A stretch of 64,000 bases of DNA from NCBI GenBank assembly GCA_012862575.1, contig BLSF01000049.1, positions 248,001 through 312,000 on the forward strand. Direction: 5' to 3'. Below the pieces are notes generated by a model. The model had not been told where the DNA came from. It saw only the letters and a list, made by a program, of their open reading frames with translations, and ran no database searches. A program made the translations under genes and the position numbers. Shown one piece after another: positions 20,394 through 29,837 of the stretch (positions are counted from its first letter, which is position 1; every line of letters starts with the position of its first letter). The DNA comes from Parietichytrium sp. I65-24A. Its lineage: Eukaryota; Sar; Bigyra; Thraustochytrida; Thraustochytriidae.

Positions 20394-23333
20394 CTAAACA
20401 CGCGCGTCGCTTTCGTCGGTGGAGGCTGTATTGGGCGTGAGGATTTCGTAGTTGTCGTCCAGGTCAGTACCTTCGTCCCCAAAAGTGGTGTTCAAATTAC
20501 TTTCGAGGTCTTCCATGGAGTCCATGGAAGATCTGGGCCCGTCCGCCTTGAATGTTGCCGACTTGATTGCCAGCAATGCTTTCGCACTCTGGGTTCTAAC
20601 CATGTCAATCATTCGCCGTGATGAATCCGACTGCCCTGCGCTAGGTGTGGGTGCTTGTGCTCCGGAGTCCTCGGACTCCATGTTAAAGGTGGTGTTCAAG
20701 TCGGACTCGTCAATATCTGCACAAGGGTCCATAAGCCGTGTCTCAGGCTGCTGCTGCGGTTGTGACTGCGACTGACCCTGGGAAGCGGACGGCGAACGGG
20801 GCATGAACATCTCAGCGTCCATGAACTTGGGCATCTCGCTTTCAGCGATCTTGGAAGAAATTGGACGCTCTGGGCGCTGATAAGTAAGCGGAAACACAAA
20901 ACCTTGCCCTCCTTGTTGCTGTGTCTCAATGTTGGACTTCTTTGTTGCGCCTCGAATCATCATCGAAATTCGGTTCTTTTTTGGAATCTTGATCTCTCCG
21001 CCTGCATAACCTACACAAGCAATATAAGAGAGAACAAATCCCATCGATAGTACGAGAGTGAGCAAGAAAGATACAACAACTCCCACCTGCACGACCTCGT
21101 AATCAGCGTACGGCAAGAAGCTGCTGGCGCATATCACCCCAATAATTAGCAAGCAAAGAATGACGCCTTCCAAGACCAGTGCAACCCTTCCTGGTAGAGT
21201 GTTCTTCCAGCTCAACACAACGAGCGGAGCGTCCTCTTCAATGTCGTTCAGGATGTCAAGTGTAAAGTCGAGCATATTCTGCCTTCCAGACCCCGTCCAG
21301 TTACCCTCCGACTTTCTCTTTTTTAGAGAGCCCTCCATTTTCTTGCGCATTTCCTTCGCTTTTTGAATCCTCTTGATCGAAGAGATTGTGTCGCATCCGA
21401 ACCGAACAAGCTGGTTGAGGCCAGCAAGGATACACAAAGTACCGAGGTAGGTAATAAATGGCTCGTGAAAAGACTGAATGCTTGAAAGAACCAACGCAGT
21501 CGACACAAATGCCAGCGTGCTGCTCATCGCGCGTATGGTCAAATCTAAAGCAGCCCATGCCCCTTCCACCTTGAGCAGAAACTGCGCCACTGAGGTCTTT
21601 GGCTTGACTGGAGCCTTGCTGAGCCCTGCACCAAAGTTTGCGCTTGATCGTCTCCTATTCTTCCCGGACTTGTTGGCAACATGTTTCGCAGACCCGTTCT
21701 GAAAACTCTGTCTGCGGCGCTCCCGCTTTCCAGAAGCGCCGCCAAATTGGCCGCTCATGCGCCGAGACTCCGGAATGTAGGATGGAATCTTGGGCGACAG
21801 AGGCGGCTCCTCTACAATAGTGCTGGTTCCGCTGCTTGCCTCTGACTTTTGCATGCCAGAGCCTTCCAGCTTCAAAGAACGGTTCATCGAGCCGTTCTTC
21901 ACCCCGATCACATCTGGGAGAGTGAGGTCATCATCGTCATCGTTGTCGGAGTCTTCGAGCAATTGGAGGCTATCAGCATTTGGTGTCAAGGAGTTGAGAT
22001 CGTATCCAATCCACACGGTATGCGCGGCGAGGCACGGACCAAGGATACAAAAGATTGCGTTTGCCAAAGCAAGCGCAGAGGCGGACACGAAATAGTTGTC
22101 AGCATTTTCTACGACGAGACCGCCAAAGCCAACCATCGTGGCGAAAACGAAGAGCATAAACTCGGCAAGAAAGAAGAACGCCACATTGATGCGCTTGCTG
22201 ACCAACTCCTCAAAGCGCTTGAGCCACTTGTCCTTGGGGCTTTGAAGTAATCTGAGAGATGCGATTGAAAGGAGCAATGAGAACATACCCCACACGAGGA
22301 AGATCACCGCCTGAATCGCAACTAGCGCACCGGAGAAGCAAGTCAAGCAAGCTTCGGTCAGGGAGATCATCACTAAGGCAGCGATCGAGCTAGACACAAG
22401 CAAGAGCCTGGATGCAAACAGCATTCTTGGAAGCTTGCCCGTGCCGTTGAGGAGGATTGCAGCTTCTCGCCAGCCCATGCCGCTTGCAAGGCACCCGCCA
22501 AGAACACCGGCGCGATCGTAGTGATAAGTGAGTCGCGCAGCCACATTCGAAGCTGAAATGTCCTCAAAAGGAAACCGCATGCTATGAGACGCACAGGTGA
22601 GAAGCGCAATTAATGACACAAGAATGGCCGTAGCGTAGACGATCGCTGCGAAAGCAAGAAGCCCAATCTGCTCTGCCGAGAGAGCTGTGAGGTCGAGTAC
22701 ACCACTTCCTGCTGCAGAAGACTGCATCTCGCTAGCGAGCGTCGGCGCCACGGTGAGCGACCCCTGTGGCACCGCAGGTGTGAGTGCTGCATCGCCAGCA
22801 GACGTCTGATTTGTCGTTGGTGCGGCAGTTTGATCCTCTTTCGTTATGGTCGGAGCTCCAGTTGGTGGGGCAGTGCTTGGGGCGAGCGATGGCGATACCG
22901 TTGGAGTTTGGCTTGGGCTCGTCGTCGGGCTCAAAGTCGGCTCTAATGTTGGAGATAAAGTTGGAGACAAAGTTGGGCTCGCTGTTGGGCAGTTGCAAAA
23001 GCCCCACAATTTTCTTGTGGACTTTTTCGTTCTGTCGTAGTTAGCGGCATTTGAAGTTGCGCACCATACAGTGGTGTTTGTGTTAGGGTCGCTCGGGTCG
23101 ACCATTCCCGTTTCAAATTTCGCGAGATTTATTGTCTCTTCGCAAGAGTTTACGACGATGTCATTTTTCCCGTTCTCGTACGTGAAGGGGAACGTGCATG
23201 GCTTGATGGTTTTCGCGAAACCTCCGTCCGCGACACAGCCGCTCTGTCCGAAGACAACGCCATTCTCCGCAAAACTCGCGACAAGCCAGCCAGCCAGCCA
23301 AAGCCTCGACATTTGGCCCTTCCTGTCTATCAT
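20394..23333 (-). CDS. Secreted-face fibronectin type II domain protein with SPT linker and multiple membrane helices
   Basis: 979 residues from the ATG at 23333; an ATG at 23312 (MSRLWLAGWL) is an alternative. A signal peptide ends near FGQS. Residues 40-115 form an FN2-like module with the expected cysteines (CTFPFTYENG, CEETI, WCATS, GFCNC). A mucin-like linker of repeated TLSPT/SPTxSP units (about 116-200) follows, a style common in stramenopile secreted proteins. After that come about ten hydrophobic helices (from LLAFAAIVYATAILVSL at 225 on), split by cytoplasmic loops rich in Ser, Arg and Asp, and a long acidic tail. FN2 modules bind collagen, gelatin or glycans in animals. A receptor or matrix-sensing role is plausible but inferred. 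I do not recognise the membrane family. It is intronless. Confidence 0.7.
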   Translation of the reverse strand: MIDRKGQMSRLWLAGWLVASFAENGVVFGQSGCVADGGFAKTIKPCTFPFTYENGKNDIVVNSCEETINLAKFETGMVDPSDPNTNTTVWCATSNAANYDRTKKSTRKLWGFCNCPTASPTLSPTLSPTLEPTLSPTTSPSQTPTVSPSLAPSTAPPTGAPTITKEDQTAAPTTNQTSAGDAALTPAVPQGSLTVAPTLASEMQSSAAGSGVLDLTALSAEQIGLLAFAAIVYATAILVSLIALLTCASHSMRFPFEDISASNVAARLTYHYDRAGVLGGCLASGMGWREAAILLNGTGKLPRMLFASRLLLVSSSIAALVMISLTEACLTCFSGALVAIQAVIFLVWGMFSLLLSIASLRLLQSPKDKWLKRFEELVSKRINVAFFFLAEFMLFVFATMVGFGGLVVENADNYFVSASALALANAIFCILGPCLAAHTVWIGYDLNSLTPNADSLQLLEDSDNDDDDDLTLPDVIGVKNGSMNRSLKLEGSGMQKSEASSGTSTIVEEPPLSPKIPSYIPESRRMSGQFGGASGKRERRRQSFQNGSAKHVANKSGKNRRRSSANFGAGLSKAPVKPKTSVAQFLLKVEGAWAALDLTIRAMSSTLAFVSTALVLSSIQSFHEPFITYLGTLCILAGLNQLVRFGCDTISSIKRIQKAKEMRKKMEGSLKKRKSEGNWTGSGRQNMLDFTLDILNDIEEDAPLVVLSWKNTLPGRVALVLEGVILCLLIIGVICASSFLPYADYEVVQVGVVVSFLLTLVLSMGFVLSYIACVGYAGGEIKIPKKNRISMMIRGATKKSNIETQQQGGQGFVFPLTYQRPERPISSKIAESEMPKFMDAEMFMPRSPSASQGQSQSQPQQQPETRLMDPCADIDESDLNTTFNMESEDSGAQAPTPSAGQSDSSRRMIDMVRTQSAKALLAIKSATFKADGPRSSMDSMEDLESNLNTTFGDEGTDLDDNYEILTPNTASTDESDARV

Positions 23334-25183
23334 CTTCTCGCCCGTCAACCGAACCACAATTGAAGCTCCAGCGCGCGAGACTTATCAGCGCCCGGTGCCT
23401 GCGATCGATCCCCGCGCTGCAAAGCTCGAGTGGCTGGCACAGGTGCACGGAAACGGGGCAATCTGTTCAGAGTCAGGGTCAGGTCAGCCCGCTGGATGAT
23501 GTTGAAAGAAAACTTCTCGAGACTCACGCCATGGACGTCAAGTCAACTATCAACTAGCTGCTCCGTAAAAGCATAGAGAGGCTTCTGTTTCATCTCCTTG
23601 CTGCTTCCCTTTCAGCCAGCTAATAGTATTGTGGTCAAGCAACAATATGCCCTCGCCTCAATTTTCCACTGATTCCTTTCCACTTTCCACTTTCGGAAGT
23701 TAGCAACCTAACAGGCAATCAACGCAAGGAATGAATCAACCAATCAAATCAGCATGGCCAAACCTTTGCAAATGGGAATTAAATGTCAGTTTCTTACCGG
23801 TACAGCACATCGATGATCCATGGACTTGGCAAAGTCTCCCCAGCTTGTGCAGTTCATACAAATTATATGAGAAAGCCCATACAGCTGGCCACGAGCACGT
23901 CGCATTTACGAAGGAAGACGAGAGAAGATGGCCGGACGGACGGGCTGGCGCCAACAACCAGCGACCTCTGTCAATGTCCATTGAAGCTCTTTTCAATCGA
24001 CAATCGCAATTTTAACTTCGATGCGATGACGGAATCAAGAAAAGAAAGAAAACTACAAAATAACAGTTCAATTGAAATCGAAACAGCGAAAGCTTCTTCA
24101 CTCACAGAGACCTACTCGCATTAGCAGTACGTAATTCGCGCGTAGGCAAGGATTGCTACCGACAGCTAATCTTATCCTTTAGCAGTGCGGCACCGACCTT
24201 CTCCAACGGTCTTCTCGGGCGGGACCGAAACGCGCCTAGGCGGAGGCGTATATGGGACTACGGGCAACGTGAAACCGTCTGGGACTTGTAATTTCGCTTT
24301 TAGTTAACTTATTTCTCTTCTCTTTTGTTTTCATTTTTACAAAAACAGAAAGTGAACTTGAGTGGATCTGCCAAGTTGGAACCTCGAGCAACGAGCTCTG
24401 TTGATTCATAGTCATTTTGAAAGAGAGGCTTTGACTCTGACTTGCTCATCTGACTTGAACAGCTTTACACACTTCAAGAGAATTGAGTCTCGACTGGAGC
24501 TGCAGCTGGGCTAGAGCTTGCCAACCCAAAATCTTTTCGTCGGAGCGCCAGATGGTCTTCGGAAGCAGAGATCATAAAGCCAACTATCTCCGATTTAACT
24601 AAACCGTGATCTTTTTTGGGAAGACATCCTTTCAAAGCGACCGGGACTGAAATATAGTTCGTTACTTTGCGTTGCCTCGCGAGGCTGAAGATGGAAGCAG
24701 AGCGCTTCATCAAAGTGAAGTGAGCTTTCAAGAAAGCCTCGCTCGAGCGAGCTCTTCCTTTGATCAAGAGCTTCACTTGTTCTCGATCAAAGAAGATGGC
24801 CGCCGACGTGGCGCTGTCGTACCAGTAGTTGCTGCCAGTACCGGTACTCTGTCGGTACAGCGCTCCTCTCCTCCAATCCCGGCCGCAGGGAACCGATTGA
24901 AACCGAACCGATTAGAACAAATTGGAATCGGTTGGAACCAATGCGCCCCACTCCTCGCTCGAAACACATACGGCCAGGGTCCACATCTTCTGTCTTCTAA
25001 TTTCCGTCTTCTAATTTCAATCTTCCATCATCCATCATGTATCATCCATCATCCATCTTCCATCTTCTGTCTTCTGTCTTCCATCTTCCATCTTCCATCT
25101 CCCATCTTCCATCTTCCATCTTCCATCTTCCATCTTCCATCTTCCCTTCCTGCCTCGCCCTCTGCCCTCCGTACGCGCGGACG
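23334..25183. other. Divergent intergenic region with CTA/TAG patch, hairpin and minisatellite
   Basis: Holds the 5' flank of the FN2 gene, an AATCA-rich stretch (about 23715-23755), a CTA/TAG-rich patch near 24115-24310, a perfect 14-bp palindrome CTCGCTCGAGCGAG near 24738, GGTACC-type motifs (24836-24860), an inverted repeat (24906-24933) and the TCTTCCA minisatellite (24984-25150). No supported gene. Confidence 0.5.
24984..25150 (+). repeat. TCTTCCA minisatellite upstream of the first GT31-like gene
   Basis: A 7-bp unit (CATCTTC, with ATC and GT variants) repeated about twenty times, ending 34 bp before the chosen ATG. It stays in frame with the gene, so an upstream ATG at 25037 would add a repetitive N-terminus. 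I regard that as read-through of a repeat in the 5' UTR. Confidence 0.85.
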
Positions 25184-26377
25184 ATGGTGCCGGCTAGAGT
25201 GCGTGAGTGCGTCTGCGCTTTCGTGGCAGCATGCTTGGTCCTGTTCGCCGCGGGGCGGGCGTGGACCGAGATGGAGATGATGAAGATGATGGAGATGGAG
25301 ACGTGGCAGCACGTGCGGGCCGATGCCGGAGAGGACCATGAGGATTACGCGGAGCCTGAGGAGCCTGAGGAGCTTGGCAAGCTTGACAAGCTTGAGGAGC
25401 AGGGCCGCATTCGTGGCATTGATGGCATTGATGGCATTGGTGGCATTGGTGGCCCCTGGGAAGCTGGAATTGGGCCTTCGCCTTCGTTCGAGGAATCAAA
25501 TGGCGAGACTAGCGCCAGTTTGCCTTGCGCGAAGTGCAAATGCCCCAAGTGCAACGAAATGCCCAAGGTGGAGTGCGATTGCGCGAAGTGCGGCGAGGTG
25601 AAGAGCGCTACGCACGAGAAGAGCCCTGGAAAGGAAGCTGGAGGAGTTGAGGTGGTCGTCCTCGTCTTGAGCGCAAGGGAGAATGTGCCTTCTCGGGCGA
25701 GCTTTCGTAAAATCGCAGCGTGGGAAGGCGGCATCCCTGAGGAAGTTGTCGTCAGATTTGTGCTGGGAAGTGGGAATCCCATTGGAGGACAGGAAGATGA
25801 TCTTCTTGTACACGACAAAGCGGAAGCTTACAGCCTCCTGCCAGCCAAGCTCAAGTTCGGGTACAAGTGGGCTTCGGAAACGTTTCCTGGAGCCCGGTGC
25901 TTCGTGAAAGCCGATGATGACATGGTCATTTGGCCTCGGCGAATACTAGACTTCTGCAGAAACAATTTTAACGACAAGACGGGGTTCAAGGTAGCTGGAG
26001 GCATCTTCACAGATGGCAAGGTGCACCGGAACGGAAAGTGGGCCGAGAAAAAAATCTATCGCCAAAAAACATATCCTCTGTTTCCCTTGGGGTCCTATGG
26101 GCACATGGTGTCCAGAGACGTTGCTCACTTTGTCGCTCGGTACCAGGACCACTTATTCGAATTTCAGGGAGAGGACACAAGTCTGGGGATTTGGCTGAGC
26201 GGCTTTGACGTGGAGTGGCTTTACGGTGGCGGGGTGTACTTTTCAGGTGATCGAGTGTGCAAGGATACCACCATCATCGCGGGCCACGACTTTCGTGATT
26301 ACACTTCGATGGAAACCTGCAAATCGGAGAGTGGTGTCAACAAAACCCAAGCTCTTGACGCTAGCTTTTTGAAGTGA
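25184..26377 (+). CDS. GT31-like type II membrane glycosyltransferase (beta-1,3-galactosyltransferase family), copy 1
   Basis: 397 residues from the ATG at 25184. A short N-terminus, a membrane anchor at about 8-24 (CVCAFVAACLVLFAAG) and an acidic stem with a GIDGIDGIGGIGG run are typical of Golgi type II enzymes. A cysteine cluster follows (about 115-136, CAKCKCPKC then CDCAKC). The catalytic domain is about 155-345: VVVLVLSARENVPSR, KLKFGYKWASETFPGARC, then the metal-binding FVKADDDMVIW (DDD at 244-246), FPLGSYGHMVSRDVAHFV and FQGEDTSLGIWLSG (probable catalytic acid). These match Galactosyl_T (GT31). Donor and acceptor are unknown. The next gene is a paralogue in the same direction, so they arose by tandem duplication and have since diverged widely outside the catalytic core. 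Confidence 0.8.
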   Translation: MVPARVRECVCAFVAACLVLFAAGRAWTEMEMMKMMEMETWQHVRADAGEDHEDYAEPEEPEELGKLDKLEEQGRIRGIDGIDGIGGIGGPWEAGIGPSPSFEESNGETSASLPCAKCKCPKCNEMPKVECDCAKCGEVKSATHEKSPGKEAGGVEVVVLVLSARENVPSRASFRKIAAWEGGIPEEVVVRFVLGSGNPIGGQEDDLLVHDKAEAYSLLPAKLKFGYKWASETFPGARCFVKADDDMVIWPRRILDFCRNNFNDKTGFKVAGGIFTDGKVHRNGKWAEKKIYRQKTYPLFPLGSYGHMVSRDVAHFVARYQDHLFEFQGEDTSLGIWLSGFDVEWLYGGGVYFSGDRVCKDTTIIAGHDFRDYTSMETCKSESGVNKTQALDASFLK

Positions 26378-27492
26378 GGTGCAAGATTTTTTTCCTCTGC
26401 CCGGTCGTGAGTGCTAGCAACGGGAGAGGCGATTTTTTTTCGTTCCTCACTTGACCAGAATTCAGCATTCAATACGAAGCACGGCAGGTCGGTCTTGCCA
26501 GCCTTGCAACATCTGATTGCTTGTGTAAGTAATAAAAACACAGGATAGGGCCGTCAACTTAAGCGACGAACTGTGAGTCTTGGGTAAAAAGATTGCGAAC
26601 CGTTCGTGGCTCAGTTTTGTTGGAGTTTTTTTTGGAAAGAAAAGTCCGTCGTCAGCACATATAGTACAGAATCGCCGCCAGGTCACGGAGGTTCGCCATC
26701 TGTCCTACCAACTAAGAGCCATCCCTTTCCTTTTCTCCGTACTCGGAAAACCAAGACTTGCAAAGAGCCGAGCAAACTTGAATTTGGCACAGCAGCAAAA
26801 CCGCTTTAACTTGGCCATCCCTCCCCTACTTTCGCTTCTCCTCGGCAACTCCGCATGATCCGAACCGCCACCAGCAGGTGCGAGTGCATCCATCATTTGG
26901 TTTCGCGTCCGATGAATACCGACCAACCAACGAACCAACCAAACACCATCCCAACAGTCTCAACAAGGTCGGCAAAGTCTCGGCGCCCAGTTTCGCAAAG
27001 CCTTCCATCTTACAAATCATTCAGCTTCGCGCATGTCTTGTGCATTTGACGCCGAAAGCGATTCCACATTTTCACTCTTTCGCAAAAACGATCAGTCATC
27101 CATAACTTAGTCATCCCATGATAACACGGATGTCTATTGTATCCACTAACTACCTCGTACCCACTGCAACCGTCCCATGAGAGCCGCTCAGTAAGGAACG
27201 GTTTAATTGATATTCAGAAAATTAACAAGTACTAACACTACTAACACAGTGTGTAGTCGAAACCTTTATTTCGAGGAAAGACCTGCGCACAGAGGGGCAT
27301 ACGCGCGTCGGGTCCTTACGAAAGCTGTAAGCCCGCCAAAGGGCGAAACCGTAGGAGCGGTTCCGCGGAGAACCGTTTCGGTGGAGAACCGCCGGTGCGG
27401 TGGAGAACCGAGGAACCGGGGAACCGAGGAACCGAGGAACCGAGACGCAGCACGCAGTGCGGAGCGCGCAGCGCGCAGTGGAGAGTTACGCG
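26378..27492. other. Gap between the two GT31-like genes
   Basis: 3' UTR of copy 1, then an ACCAACCAA repeat (26918-26942), a CTA/TAG-rich patch near 27110-27260 and the GGAACCGAG repeats (27369-27441) just before the second gene. No separate gene. Confidence 0.5.
27369..27441 (+). repeat. GGAACCGAG short tandem repeats before the second GT31-like gene
   Basis: Repeated GAACCG(A/T)GG units about 50-120 bp before the ATG. Related GAACC clusters lie near 4.9, 17.4 and 35.7 kb, each within a few hundred bases upstream of a gene start. Confidence 0.75.
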
Positions 27493-28734
27493 ATGAGCCG
27501 CGCTTGCCGCGTGGCAGCGGCCCTACTGATAGCGGTAGTCGTGGCGCTCTTGGTGCTAGGCAAGAGCTTCTCCGCGTCAGACGCTGCCAGCGGCGCGGAG
27601 AGAGTGCAATTTCAATGGCACCAGAGCTTGCGAGCTGGCGAGAAACTATGGGATGAAGAGCAAGTTGAGGAGAATGAGATTGGACAAATTGTGCAAATTG
27701 GGTCACGAGATGATGCGGAAGAGTGGGCGATAATGGAGACGAATTGTTCAAAGTGTCCCGAGATGAAGTGTCCAAAATGTCCCGAGATGAATTGTCCAAA
27801 GTGTCCCGAGATGAAGTGTCCAAAGTGCCCAGAGACGCATGTGGAAGTGGTCGAAGTGATCTCGTGCCCTCCCACGCCGCTGGTGACATGTCCGCCGACT
27901 CTTCCGGCACTACCGTCTTTGGAGCCGGTTACATGCCCACCAACTGCGGAATGCTCGCTGGAAAAGTGCAAGGAGTTGGAGAAAGTGGCGGGATCTGCGG
28001 CGGACATTGGTGATGAAAGAAGGGCGACATTTTTGGAGATGGGTACGGTGAACACGGACGCCGAAGTGGTGATCTTGGTGCTGAGCGCGAGAGGCAACAC
28101 GGAGCTGCGATCGGCAATTCGGGAATTTAGTGCCGACTCTTCATTGCAGAAAGAAGTGGCGCTCTTGTTTGTAGTCGGGACGGGGCCAGGCACTTTGTCC
28201 GAGGAGGATGTAATTGAGATGCCTTTCGTGGACAATTACGCTTCGTTGCCCAAGAAGCTCAAGTTTGGGTACTCGTACGTGTACAACATGTTCCCAAACG
28301 CGAGATGCACACTGAAGGCTGACGATGACATGTTCGTCTGGCCAGAGAGAGTCTTGAAGTACTGCCAAAGCCACTTTCAGGAGGACAATCTCAAGGTGGC
28401 AGGGATGATCTCCATAAACAACGTGGTTTTCCGCGATGGCAAATGGAGAGAAATGAATTACAAACCAGATCATTACCCGCCATTCCCATTAGGGTCGTTT
28501 GGCCACCTGGTGTCGAGGAAGGTGGTGGATTTCGTGTACCGAAACCAAGACGACCTTTTCGAGTTTCAGGGGGAAGACACGTCCATCGGCATCTGGTTAT
28601 CAGGCACCAGCGTTGTCTGGCAGGATGATCGGGTTTCGTTCCGCAATGATAGGAGATGCAACCAGCAAACGATATGTGTTGGCCACGATATGAAGAGTCG
28701 TGAATCCAAGCTGAGGTGTAAGAGGCGGAGTTAG
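27493..28734 (+). CDS. GT31-like type II membrane glycosyltransferase, copy 2, with CPKCPEM stem repeats
   Basis: 413 residues from the ATG at 27493 (MSRACRVAAA); the in-frame GTG at 27400 lies in a repeat and is not needed. The membrane anchor is about residues 6-23 (RVAAALLIAVVVALLVLG). The stem carries four KCPE(M/T/N) units (about 87-114) with a Cys every three or four residues, then further CPPT motifs. The catalytic core is about 190-370: VVILVLSARGN, KLKFGYSYVYNMFPNARC, LKADDDMFVW (DDD 277-279), FPLGSFGHLVSRKVVDFV and FQGEDTSIGIWLSG. It lacks the glycine-rich stem of copy 1 but keeps a cysteine-rich stem, so stem cysteines were probably present before duplication. They could cross-link a dimer. 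Substrate unknown. Confidence 0.8.
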   Translation: MSRACRVAAALLIAVVVALLVLGKSFSASDAASGAERVQFQWHQSLRAGEKLWDEEQVEENEIGQIVQIGSRDDAEEWAIMETNCSKCPEMKCPKCPEMNCPKCPEMKCPKCPETHVEVVEVISCPPTPLVTCPPTLPALPSLEPVTCPPTAECSLEKCKELEKVAGSAADIGDERRATFLEMGTVNTDAEVVILVLSARGNTELRSAIREFSADSSLQKEVALLFVVGTGPGTLSEEDVIEMPFVDNYASLPKKLKFGYSYVYNMFPNARCTLKADDDMFVWPERVLKYCQSHFQEDNLKVAGMISINNVVFRDGKWREMNYKPDHYPPFPLGSFGHLVSRKVVDFVYRNQDDLFEFQGEDTSIGIWLSGTSVVWQDDRVSFRNDRRCNQQTICVGHDMKSRESKLRCKRRS

Positions 28735-29444
28735 GCGACAGAGATCTCGCTGCCGGTTTACTCGGTTTATCTTTGGAAAAGCGGTCAAAATTGTAGGGTT
28801 GGTTGCTCTGACTGCCGACAAAGTGATGTGATCTCGTTGCGAGCCCCTTCGGCGGGGTTGCAAGCGTGACTGTAAAGCCAAGAACACATTGTGTGAGTGT
28901 TTGTCAAGCTGGCGAATCTAAGCTTTATAGAATATATATTTATATTCTGTGGCTCGCCTGTGGAATGTGGTCAACCTTTTGCCCCAACTACACCAGGATG
29001 AATTTCTAACTAGCTCTTCTTGAGCTGTTGGCTACCAGCTCTCGAGTTTGAGGAAGTATATTTTGTTATCTCTCAAGTCGACGTTGGCGCGGCTACGCAG
29101 GCTACTCTCGATATTTTCGAGATGTTCGCTCCACACCGGCGAAAAACGCACAAAAGATGGAGTCGAAACTACGATGTCAAGTAATCTTTTTTTTTTTTTT
29201 CCTGTATATATCCCGGTACTCATCCTTTTGCTGCTGGCTTTTTCACTTTGCTTATTACCTGCCTCCTTCCTCGCAAATCGCTACATGGACCGAAGCGGGC
29301 CCGTCCCAAAGATCCCGCCGAAGAATGGACCTGTGTACAATTTGGAAGCACAGAGTAGAAACCACGGCGGAAGGGCGTAACGAGAAACTGAAAAGAGGGG
29401 ACGCTTGAAAGAAGATTGGAGAAAAAGGGCAGAATAAAACGCAA
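28735..29444. other. Gap between the second GT31-like gene and uS8
   Basis: Two facing 3' flanks. AT-rich palindromic stretch near 28930-28950 (ATATATTTATAT) and a T run at about 29187-29200. No gene. Confidence 0.45.
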
Positions 29445-29837
29445 TTAGTAGAAAAAGCCAAGAACTTTACCACCAGTGTGCTTGCGACGAGCTTCTTCGT
29501 GGGTCATGATACCGAATGTTGTGGTGACAACGATGTGTCCGAACTGGCGGGATGGGAGAAGGTTTGCGATCCACTTCTCGTAGTCTGCCATCTGAATATC
29601 GAAGCGAGGGGAGACTACACCGCACTTGTTGATCCTACCAATGAGCTCCACCACGATCTTGCCACTGCGATGGTCATCGATGACCTCGAAGTCACCGATG
29701 TATCCGTGCTGCTGCATGCACTGAAGGAACTTGATGATCACTTTGCTGCATGGGCGGATGAGAACCTGTCTCTTACCGCGTTTCTCTGCGTTGCTCATCG
29801 TCTTGAGCGCATCAGCGAGGGTGCTCATTTTCACCAT
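29445..29837 (-). CDS. RPS15A: Small-subunit ribosomal protein uS8 (RPS15A)
   Basis: 130 residues, the normal length for eukaryotic S15a, from the ATG at 29837 ([19 protein letters not shown]). It is highly conserved from end to end: [57 protein letters not shown], then [18 protein letters not shown] at the C-terminus. uS8 binds helix 21 of 18S rRNA in the platform region and is needed early in 40S assembly. Intronless here. It shares a 1.8 kb divergent promoter region with ATP synthase alpha. A GA tract on its coding strand lies about 330 bp upstream. Confidence 0.97.
   Translation of the reverse strand: MVKMSTLADALKTMSNAEKRGKRQVLIRPCSKVIIKFLQCMQQHGYIGDFEVIDDHRSGKIVVELIGRINKCGVVSPRFDIQMADYEKWIANLLPSRQFGHIVVTTTFGIMTHEEARRKHTGGKVLGFFY

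Noticed and set aside
24730-24760. Perfect palindrome CTCGCTCGAGCGAG considered as an integration or origin site
   Set aside because: Isolated, short, and without neighbouring repeats or genes of a mobile element.
27400-27492. Upstream GTG start for the second GT31-like gene
   Set aside because: GTG starts are not expected in a nuclear gene, and the extra residues come from a GAACCGAG repeat; the ATG at 27493 directly precedes a membrane anchor.
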